NCBI GenBank assembly: GCA_021443235.1
Contig: JABUUJ010000014.1
Location: 106,777-111,934, forward strand
DNA length: 5,158 nucleotides
From: Muribaculaceae bacterium
GTDB lineage: Bacteria; Bacteroidota; Bacteroidia; Bacteroidales; Muribaculaceae
Reading direction: 5' to 3'
Of the stretch, positions 1-5,158 are shown in pieces. The position numbers and the translations under genes are program-made. The notes under the pieces are model-generated. The model saw nothing but the letters and a program-made list of their open reading frames with translations, made no database searches and was not told the origin of the DNA. Within the stretch, counting starts at the first letter, position 1. Every line of letters begins with the position of its first letter.

Positions 1-1075
1 GAATCTCAACCACCATGCCCGAATTGGCCCAGTAGGTGTTACGTAGGCTGGGCGACATGCCATTAACCACCAATTGGCCCGGCGCGCTGGCAGCGGGTAC
101 CACTACCCCACCCGGGCACATGCAGAACGAGTAGACGCCTCGTCCATTAATCTGAGTCACAAAGCTATACTCGGCTGCTGGCAAGAATTCGCCACGTCCA
201 GCTGGCGAGTGATATTGCAGTTTGTCGATAACATGTTGCGGATGTTCAAGCCTTACTCCCACGGCAATTCCCTTTGGTTCAACAGCGACCTGTCGGCGAT
301 CAAGCATCTCATAGACGTCGCGCGCCGAGTGCCCAGTGGCAAGAATCACCGGACCGTGAAAAACATCACCATTATCAGTAACAACACCAGTCACTTTGTT
401 GTCCTCGATAACGAGGTCGGTTACACGCGTCATAAATCGCACCTCACCGCCACAGTCGATAATTGTGTTGCGCATTGCCTCAATCACGTGCGGCAACTTG
501 TCGCTGCCGATGTGAGGGTGTGCATCAATGAGGATGTTCTCGCTGGCTCCATGCTGGTAAAAAATGCCCAGAATGCGTTGCACCGAGCCGCGCTTCTTGC
601 TGCGTGTGTATAGTTTTCCATCGCTATAGGCACCGGCACCGCCCTCTCCGTAGCAATAGTTGCTATTGGGGTCGACTATTCCCTCACGCGAGATGCGAGC
701 CACATCCACGCGGCGGTCTTTCACATTCTTACCACGCTCAAGCACAATAGGTTTCACGCCCAGCTCAATAAGCCGTAATGCAGCAAAGAGTCCGGCAGGT
801 CCGGCGCCAACGACAATGGCCTGGTTCTCGCCGCTGACTTTCTCATACTTAATCGGCTCGACCAGATGCTCGTTGGTTACAGGCTGGTCAATATAGGTGC
901 GCACAGCTAGATTCACCATCACATTGCGCTGACGTGCATCAATAGAGCGCTTCACAATGCGCACGCCCTTAATGCGGTTTTCCTCAATCTGTTGCTCGCT
1001 GGCAATGTAGTGTATAATGCCTTTTTCGCTGAAAGCGGTGCGTGGAGTAACCCTTATTTGCAGTTCTTCAATCAT
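1..1075 (-). CDS. FAD-dependent dehydrogenase, COG2509 type (3'-truncated by window edge)
   Basis: The product is a predicted soluble FAD-binding oxidoreductase of the COG2509 family; its physiological substrate is not established. The first 358 residues are visible and the frame is open to the left edge, so the C-terminal part is missing; family members are usually somewhat over 500 residues. Residues 1-80 form the small N-terminal domain typical of the family, with a SIDAR motif at 44-48. A Rossmann FAD-binding motif GAGPAG lies at 90-95 after the strand AIVV, and acidic E113 sits at the end of the second strand where the ADP ribose binds. GEGGAGAYSDGKL (143-155), ATGHSARD (246-253) and FCMCPGG (317-323) match conserved blocks of the family. 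The ATG at 1073-1075 is chosen because it opens the conserved N-terminal domain and is preceded by an A-rich leader without a clear Shine-Dalgarno. The gene diverges from the HAD gene. I see no frameshift. Confidence 0.9.
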   Translation of the reverse strand, partial: MIEELQIRVTPRTAFSEKGIIHYIASEQQIEENRIKGVRIVKRSIDARQRNVMVNLAVRTYIDQPVTNEHLVEPIKYEKVSGENQAIVVGAGPAGLFAALRLIELGVKPIVLERGKNVKDRRVDVARISREGIVDPNSNYCYGEGGAGAYSDGKLYTRSKKRGSVQRILGIFYQHGASENILIDAHPHIGSDKLPHVIEAMRNTIIDCGGEVRFMTRVTDLVIEDNKVTGVVTDNGDVFHGPVILATGHSARDVYEMLDRRQVAVEPKGIAVGVRLEHPQHVIDKLQYHSPAGRGEFLPAAEYSFVTQINGRGVYSFCMCPGGVVVPAASAPGQLVVNGMSPSLRNTYWANSGMVVEI

Positions 1076-1095
1076 TTCTATATCCTATTTCTCTA

Positions 1096-1127
1096 CAAAA
1101 TTACTGATTTTGTTGTATCTTTGCAAA
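1096..1127 (-). promoter_or_regulatory. Putative Bacteroides-type promoter for the FAD dehydrogenase gene
   Basis: Read on the minus strand, TTTG (1127 down to 1124) is followed after 20 bases by TAATTTTG (1103 down to 1096). This matches the known Bacteroides sigma-ABfr pattern, a -33 TTTG and a -7 TAnnTTTG about 19-21 bases apart. Transcription would start near 1090, leaving a short leader of about 15 bases before the ATG at 1075. The assignment rests on pattern match and position only. Confidence 0.55.
1116..1123 (+). promoter_or_regulatory. Putative -7 element for the HAD-rlmH operon
   Basis: TATCTTTG, followed by CA, fits the Bacteroides -7 consensus TAnnTTTG exactly and lies 28 bases upstream of the ATG at 1152, so transcription would begin near 1130. 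No TTTG is present at the expected -33 position (around 1091-1096), so the upstream half is weak or absent. The element abuts the minus-strand -33 TTTG within the 10-base palindrome CTTTGCAAAG (1119-1128). Confidence 0.5.
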
Positions 1128-1151
1128 GTTTTTCACTGACAAAGATAATTG

Positions 1152-1784
1152 ATGAGTAAAATTAAAGGAGTCTTATTTGATTTAGACGGTGTGATTCTTG
1201 ACACTGAGGGCATTTATAGCCGTTTTTGGGATAAAGTGGAGGAGCGTTTCCCCACTCACATTCCCAATTTTTCCAGTGTAATAAAAGGCACAAACTTATT
1301 TGAGATTCTTCACACATATTATAGCAATGAAGAAACCCGTAGGCTCATTACCGAAATGCTGATGGAGTTTCAGAGCACTATGCCATATGTGTTTTTCCCT
1401 GGCGTACAAGAGTTTCTGGCGTCGCTCAACAAACTGGGAATACCCGCATGCATCGTTACCAGCAGCGACGATGAGAAGATGAATGCCGTCTACAGCCAGC
1501 ATCCCACTTTCAAGAACTACTTCAAGGCTATTGTCACCGGCGACATGGTCACTAATTCCAAGCCACATCCCGAGTGCTTCTTGCTGGGAGCGCAGAAACT
1601 GGGTGTTGAGGCAAAGGATTGCCTAATTTTTGAAGATTCGGTCAAGGGACTTAAGGCGGCCCAGGCTGCTGGAGGCAAAGTGGTTGCGCTCACAACTACC
1701 AATCCTCGTGATGTCGTGGCACAATATGCCCATGTGATTCTGGACTCGTTTGTTGGTTTGACATTTGAGCAACTTGTTGATTAA
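1152..1784 (+). CDS. HAD-superfamily phosphatase, beta-phosphoglucomutase-like
   Basis: The gene encodes a 210-residue cytoplasmic haloacid dehalogenase-superfamily hydrolase of the COG0637 type, a group of Mg-dependent phosphatases and phosphomutases acting on small phosphorylated metabolites. All four HAD motifs are visible. Motif I is FDLDGVILDT (9-18), with nucleophile D10 and general acid/base D12. Motif II is VTSS (102-105). Motif III is K137 in SKPHPE, and motif IV is FEDS with metal-binding E161 and D162. A helical cap of the C1 type occupies roughly residues 16-80. The exact substrate cannot be read from the sequence. The start is the ATG at 1152; an in-frame TTG directly before it adds only one residue and is less likely. 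No Shine-Dalgarno is seen, as is usual in Bacteroidota. Only 3 bases separate its stop from rlmH, so the two are probably cotranscribed. Confidence 0.92.
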   Translation: MSKIKGVLFDLDGVILDTEGIYSRFWDKVEERFPTHIPNFSSVIKGTNLFEILHTYYSNEETRRLITEMLMEFQSTMPYVFFPGVQEFLASLNKLGIPACIVTSSDDEKMNAVYSQHPTFKNYFKAIVTGDMVTNSKPHPECFLLGAQKLGVEAKDCLIFEDSVKGLKAAQAAGGKVVALTTTNPRDVVAQYAHVILDSFVGLTFEQLVD

Positions 1785-1787
1785 ATC

Positions 1788-2261
1788 ATGAAGTTCACGT
1801 TGATGGTTGTAGGTAAGACAGCTACTGGCTACCTAAAGCAGGGCATTGACGAGTATGTGTCGAGGCTGTCGCACTATGTTTCGTTTGATATTCAGCACCT
1901 TAATGATGCCAAGAATACCAAGAAACTCACCGAAGCCCAGCAAAAGCAGGCCGAAGGAGCCTCAATCATGCAACACATAGATGTGAGCGACTACGTTGTG
2001 TTGCTCGACGAGCATGGCAAGGAATATAGCTCGGTTGAATTCTCCATCTATGTCCAAAAACGAATGGCGAGTGGCGTGAAACGAGTGGTATTTGTTGTTG
2101 GTGGCCCTTACGGCTTTTCGCCCGAGGTGTATGGTCGCGCCAATGACAAGTTGTCGTTAAGCAAGATGACATTTTCGCACGAGATGATTCGCTTGTTCTT
2201 TACCGAGCAACTTTATCGCGCCTTCACTATACTCAACCACGAGCCATATCATCATGAGTGA
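1788..2261 (+). CDS. rlmH: 23S rRNA (pseudouridine(1915)-N(3))-methyltransferase RlmH
   Basis: RlmH is a SPOUT-class methyltransferase that uses S-adenosylmethionine to methylate N3 of pseudouridine 1915 in helix 69 of 23S rRNA, acting on assembled 70S ribosomes in the cytoplasm as a homodimer. The 157-residue length matches the family (about 155-160). LDEHGKEYSS (73-82) and VVGGPYGFSPEV (103-114) contribute to the trefoil-knot cofactor pocket, with the GGPYG glycine loop at 105-109. LSLSKMTFSHEM (122-133) and the C-terminal NHEPYHHE (150-157) are the other hallmark blocks; E. coli RlmH ends in a very similar NHPYHRE. The ATG start gives the canonical N-terminus MKFTLMVVGK. It sits 3 bases after the HAD stop, implying cotranscription and perhaps translational coupling. 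The gene is complete and all family landmarks are present. Confidence 0.97.
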   Translation: MKFTLMVVGKTATGYLKQGIDEYVSRLSHYVSFDIQHLNDAKNTKKLTEAQQKQAEGASIMQHIDVSDYVVLLDEHGKEYSSVEFSIYVQKRMASGVKRVVFVVGGPYGFSPEVYGRANDKLSLSKMTFSHEMIRLFFTEQLYRAFTILNHEPYHHE

Positions 2262-2270
2262 CCTTGGCAC

Positions 2271-2278
2271 TATTTTTG
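2271..2278 (+). promoter_or_regulatory. Putative -7 element upstream of lon
   Basis: TATTTTTG, followed by CA, matches the Bacteroides -7 consensus TAnnTTTG. It begins 10 bases after the rlmH stop and 46 bases before the lon ATG, so transcription would begin near 2285 with an AT-rich leader of about 30 bases. No TTTG occurs at the expected -33 position, which falls inside the end of rlmH. No terminator-like hairpin separates rlmH and lon, so read-through from the upstream operon is equally possible. Confidence 0.4.
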
Positions 2279-2316
2279 CATTATATAGAAGATAGAACAA
2301 TTCATTAAATACATAA

Positions 2317-4758
2317 ATGAAGAAATTTTTAGACGAAAACATTGAGTGTGCTCCAACTCACGTTATGCCCATAATCACTGAAATACATACGACTAACGAT
2401 GAGGCACCCGATACCGACGAGAACGGCATGATGATCGTTCCGGTACTGGCATTGCGCGACCTGGTGCTCTTTCCGGGCATGACGATGCCTGTGGCTGTGG
2501 GGCGAGAGAAATCGATGAAACTCATCAACGAGGCATCCAAACGTCACACTCGCATAGGCGTAATCTGCCAAATTGACCGACAAATAGAGGATCCTGGGCA
2601 AAACGACCTATATAAATTTGGCACTCTTGCCGAGATTATCAAAGTGATAGAATTGCCCGACGGTTCCACAAATGTGATATTGCAAGGCCGACATGGCATT
2701 GCTATGCACGAGATTGTGGAGAGCGAACCCTACCTCAAGGCACGCGTCTCGCTGTGCGACGAAACAAGGGCCGGCAGTCGTGACGCCGAGTTTAAGGTGC
2801 TTGTGTCGTCAATCACCGAGATTACTTTCAACATGCTTGCCAATATGGGCGAAAGCGGTCGCGAACTCGCGTTTGCGATGAAGAATATTGACAACGCCTA
2901 CTACCTGATTAACTTTCTCGCAACCAATGTGCAGTTCGACCCCGAGAAAAAACAGGCTATGCTTGAAGAACGCAACATGAAAAAGCGTGGCTACATGCTC
3001 TACTCCAACCTGCGTCAAGAAGCTCAATTGGTTGAAATTAAGGCCGATATACAATCGCGCACACGCGAAGACATCTCACAACAACAGCGCGAGCACTTCC
3101 TGCAACAGCAAATTCGCACCATCCAGGAAGAGTTGGGCAACGGTGGAGGCGACGACTTTGATGAACTTGAAAATCGCGCAGCCAAGAAGAATTGGGACAA
3201 GAATATCCAGGCAGTCTTCGACAAAGAGTTCCGCAAGTTGGAGCGACTCAACCCCCAGTCGCCCGACTATGCCGTGCAGTATGCCTATCTCGACAACTTC
3301 CTCAACTTGCCTTGGTTTACCTACAGCAAAGACAATTTCGACCTAAAAAAGGTTGAGAGAAAACTGAATAAAGACCACTATGGGCTTGACGATGTTAAAA
3401 ATCGCATCCTTGAGCATCTGGCAGTTTTAAAGTTACGCGGTGACCTCAAGGCTCCAATTATTTGCCTTTATGGACCTCCGGGAGTGGGCAAGACCTCGCT
3501 GGGACGTTCGGTTGCCGAGGCACTAAACCGCAAGTATGCGCGCATTTCGCTTGGTGGTCTGCACGATGAAGCCGAGATTCGCGGCCATCGCCGCACTTAC
3601 ATTGGCGCAATGCCCGGCCGCATTATCGACGCAATGATTAAGTCGGGAACATCCAACCCCGTAATCGTTCTTGATGAGATTGACAAAGTGGGCAAAGACT
3701 ACAAGGGCGACCCCTCAAATGCGCTGCTTGAAGTTCTTGATCCCGAGCAGAATAGCCGTTTCCACGACAACTACATTGATGTGGACTATGACCTGTCGAA
3801 GGTGCTATTTATCGCTACTGCAAACTCGCTCTCCACAATAAGTCAGCCCCTGCTCGACCGCATGGAGGTGATTGAAATCAGCGGCTACATTCAGGAAGAA
3901 AAACTCCAGATAGCCAAGCGTCACCTTATCCCTAAACAGCAAGAACAGAATGGCTTTAAGAAAGGGGAGGTGAAGTTCAGCCAAGCTGCAATCTCGGGCA
4001 TTATCGACTCATATACACGCGAAAGCGGTGTGCGCGAACTTGAGAAGAAAATTGCCAAGGTGCTACGCAAGATTGCCCGCTTCAAGGCTTGTGACGAAGA
4101 GTTCCCAAGCACAATTGATGCTGATATGCTTGCTCAATACTTGGGGCCCAAGAATTTTACTCGCGACTTGTATGAGGGCAACGACTTTGCAGGCGTTGTG
4201 ACCGGACTGGCGTGGACTGCTGTGGGCGGTGAAATCCTTTTCATTGAGTCGTCGTTGTCGAAGGGCAAGGGCGAGAAACTTACCCTAACTGGTAATCTGG
4301 GCGACGTGATGAAGGAGAGCGCTGTGATTGCGTTGCAATACATCAAGGCTCACTGCGACATGCTCGGCATTGATCCTGAGGTATTTGACAAATATAATGT
4401 ACACATTCATGTTCCCGAAGGAGCTGTACCCAAAGATGGACCGTCGGCAGGCGTGACCATGGCAACATCTCTCGCGTCGACCTTTACCCAGCGTAAGGTG
4501 CGCAGCCACCTCGCAATGACTGGTGAGATTACCCTGCGCGGCAAGGTGCTGCCGGTGGGCGGCATCAAGGAAAAGATACTTGCCGCAAAGCGCTCGGGCA
4601 TCACCGACATTATGCTGTGCGAGGAAAATCGCAAGGACATTGAGGATATAAACGAAATGTATCTCAAAGGTGTCAAGTTCCACTACGTCAACACCATATC
4701 CGATGTGCTTGACTATGCGCTTCTCCCCGATAAAGTAAAGAACGCCATAGTGTTCTAA
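2317..4758 (+). CDS. lon: ATP-dependent endopeptidase Lon (LonA type)
   Basis: Lon is a cytoplasmic, usually hexameric AAA+ protease (peptidase family S16) that unfolds and degrades damaged proteins and selected regulators. The 813-residue product has the full LonA layout. The N-terminal substrate-binding domain runs from about residue 40 (VPVLALRDLVLFPGM) to about 235, followed by a helical, glutamine-rich linker at 236-275. The ATPase domain has Walker A GPPGVGKT (386-393), Walker B VIVLDEID (449-456), sensor 1 N503, R515 in LLDRMEV and sensor 2 R573 in GVREL. The protease domain has catalytic S710 in PKDGPSAG (705-712) and K753 in GGIKEK, 43 residues apart as in E. coli Lon (S679/K722). 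The ATG at 2317 is chosen for its A-rich upstream region; Met17 (2365) is a possible alternative, because the first 39 residues precede the conserved domain. No frameshift or missing catalytic residue is seen. Confidence 0.98.
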   Translation: MKKFLDENIECAPTHVMPIITEIHTTNDEAPDTDENGMMIVPVLALRDLVLFPGMTMPVAVGREKSMKLINEASKRHTRIGVICQIDRQIEDPGQNDLYKFGTLAEIIKVIELPDGSTNVILQGRHGIAMHEIVESEPYLKARVSLCDETRAGSRDAEFKVLVSSITEITFNMLANMGESGRELAFAMKNIDNAYYLINFLATNVQFDPEKKQAMLEERNMKKRGYMLYSNLRQEAQLVEIKADIQSRTREDISQQQREHFLQQQIRTIQEELGNGGGDDFDELENRAAKKNWDKNIQAVFDKEFRKLERLNPQSPDYAVQYAYLDNFLNLPWFTYSKDNFDLKKVERKLNKDHYGLDDVKNRILEHLAVLKLRGDLKAPIICLYGPPGVGKTSLGRSVAEALNRKYARISLGGLHDEAEIRGHRRTYIGAMPGRIIDAMIKSGTSNPVIVLDEIDKVGKDYKGDPSNALLEVLDPEQNSRFHDNYIDVDYDLSKVLFIATANSLSTISQPLLDRMEVIEISGYIQEEKLQIAKRHLIPKQQEQNGFKKGEVKFSQAAISGIIDSYTRESGVRELEKKIAKVLRKIARFKACDEEFPSTIDADMLAQYLGPKNFTRDLYEGNDFAGVVTGLAWTAVGGEILFIESSLSKGKGEKLTLTGNLGDVMKESAVIALQYIKAHCDMLGIDPEVFDKYNVHIHVPEGAVPKDGPSAGVTMATSLASTFTQRKVRSHLAMTGEITLRGKVLPVGGIKEKILAAKRSGITDIMLCEENRKDIEDINEMYLKGVKFHYVNTISDVLDYALLPDKVKNAIVF

Positions 4759-4782
4759 CATTTCTCAAACATATAGAAAAAT

Positions 4783-4811
4783 CCTGGAGCTCATTTCTCC
4801 AGGGCTTTTTT
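4783..4811 (+). terminator. Intrinsic terminator after lon
   Basis: A perfect 7-base-pair stem, CCTGGAG (4783-4789) with CTCCAGG (4797-4803), encloses a 7-base loop and is followed after GC by six T (4806-4811). It starts 25 bases after the lon stop. Five A (4777-4781) precede the stem and could pair with the T run, so it could also work on the minus strand, but no convergent gene is present. It should end the lon transcript. Confidence 0.88.
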
Positions 4812-4846
4812 GGTTGAGGATTGTTGAAAAAAGGTGGGTGAAAAGT

Positions 4847-4877
4847 TTTGTAATTTAAGAGAAAAGTATTAAATTTG
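4847..4877 (+). promoter_or_regulatory. Putative Bacteroides-type promoter for the gene at 4926
   Basis: TTTG (4847-4850) and TAAATTTG (4870-4877) are 19 bases apart, a complete match to the -33 TTTG and -7 TAnnTTTG pattern of Bacteroides promoters. It lies downstream of the lon terminator and upstream of the ATG at 4926. Transcription would start near 4884, giving a leader of about 42 bases. This supports an independent transcription unit for the downstream gene. Confidence 0.6.
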
Positions 4878-4890
4878 AAACGACAAATCA

Positions 4891-4906
4891 CTACCGTTAA
4901 ACGTAG
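4891..4906. repeat. Imperfect inverted repeat in the leader of the gene at 4926
   Basis: CTACcGTTaAACGTAG is a dyad with arms CTAC/GTAG and GTT/AAC, interrupted by one unpaired C and a one-base centre. It starts 7 bases after the predicted transcription start, so it could be an operator bound by a dimeric regulator or a small weak hairpin in the mRNA leader. A dyad of this size can also occur by chance. Confidence 0.3.
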
Positions 4907-4925
4907 TTTTAGTAACATCTTGACT

Positions 4926-5158
4926 ATGAACGATATTTCTGAAATCCTACGCGAATTACTCGACCGCTATGGTAACTCTAAAATGCTCGATGATGAGTTC
5001 TCATCATTATTGAGAAGTGATACCGAACTTAACAACGATTATAAGTTGTGGTGCAATGCACATGGCTATAACCGCAAAAGCGGCTATCGTGAGTTTATTG
5101 ATGAACTCGTTGATTCACAGTATACTTTATGGGATCAATACAAGGAATTTGGTAACGA
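4926..5158 (+). CDS. Small acidic protein of unknown function (3'-truncated by window edge)
   Basis: An open frame starts at ATG 4926 (MNDISEILRELLDRYGNSKM) and runs 77 codons to the right edge without a stop. The visible part is acidic and predicted largely helical, with the tryptophan/tyrosine-bearing segments YKLWCNAHGY (39-48) and YTLWDQYKEF (66-75). No signal peptide, membrane segment, zinc motif or known catalytic motif is visible. It resembles the style of small conserved hypothetical proteins I associate with Bacteroidales, but I recognise no named family and assign no function. Support for a real gene comes from the promoter match upstream, the terminator separating it from lon, and a frame that stays open with protein-like composition. 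The true length is unknown. No Shine-Dalgarno precedes the start, as for the other genes here. Confidence 0.75.
   Translation, partial: MNDISEILRELLDRYGNSKMLDDEFSSLLRSDTELNNDYKLWCNAHGYNRKSGYREFIDELVDSQYTLWDQYKEFGN

Noticed and set aside
74..613. A 179-codon plus-strand open frame at the left of the window
   Set aside because: It lies antisense inside the FAD dehydrogenase gene, whose minus-strand translation carries all the family motifs; the plus-strand peptide has no recognisable domain.
660..896. A 78-codon plus-strand open frame rich in Ser, Thr and Arg
   Set aside because: It is a shadow of the minus-strand region encoding the Rossmann FAD motif and has low-complexity composition.
1149..1151. 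TTG as start codon of the HAD gene
   Set aside because: An ATG follows immediately and gives the usual short lead-in to HAD motif I; TTG starts are rarer and nothing favours this one.
2987..3346. A 119-codon plus-strand frame inside lon
   Set aside because: It overlaps the lon linker and ATPase approach region in another frame and has a Ser/Thr/Arg-rich out-of-frame composition.
4285..4761. A 158-codon minus-strand open frame opposite the lon 3' end
   Set aside because: It is antisense to the catalytic protease domain of lon, which is strongly constrained; there is no supporting promoter or domain, and long antisense frames are common opposite such genes.
1..5158. Possible defence system, CRISPR array, mobile element or non-coding RNA locus
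   Set aside because: No regularly spaced direct repeats, transposase, integrase, phage or nuclease motifs, tRNA-like cloverleaf or long structured non-coding stretch was found; the largest non-coding gap is 167 bases and is explained by a terminator, a promoter and a short leader.

Overview
This window looks like ordinary chromosomal housekeeping DNA from a member of the order Bacteroidales (phylum Bacteroidota). Three things point there: promoter-like elements of the Bacteroides type (TTTG about 19-20 bases before TAnnTTTG), no clear Shine-Dalgarno sequence ahead of any start codon, and protein sequences that look Bacteroidetes-like. Base composition is moderate by eye. I cannot fix the genus.

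Layout. Positions 1-1075, minus strand, hold the first 358 codons of a FAD-dependent dehydrogenase of the COG2509 type; its C-terminal part lies beyond the left edge. A 76-base gap follows, with interleaved promoter elements on both strands. To its right, on the plus strand, are a HAD-family phosphatase (1152-1784), rlmH (1788-2261), which encodes the 23S rRNA pseudouridine-1915 methyltransferase, and lon (2317-4758), a full-length LonA ATP-dependent protease. The HAD gene and rlmH are 3 bases apart and are probably one operon. lon comes 55 bases later and may have its own promoter as well as read-through. A strong intrinsic terminator (4783-4811) closes the unit. After a 167-base gap with a good Bacteroides-type promoter (4847-4877), a gene for a small acidic protein of unknown function begins at 4926 and runs off the right edge.

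The genes do not form one pathway. RlmH acts on the ribosome, Lon on protein quality control, the HAD enzyme on an unidentified small phosphorylated substrate, and the FAD enzyme family has no settled substrate. No stretch over 300 bases lacks a gene. I found no tRNA or rRNA gene, CRISPR array, insertion sequence, phage gene or defence system. I do not see a previously undescribed system here. The items most worth a second look are the shared divergent promoter region and the uncharacterised gene at the right edge with a dyad in its leader.
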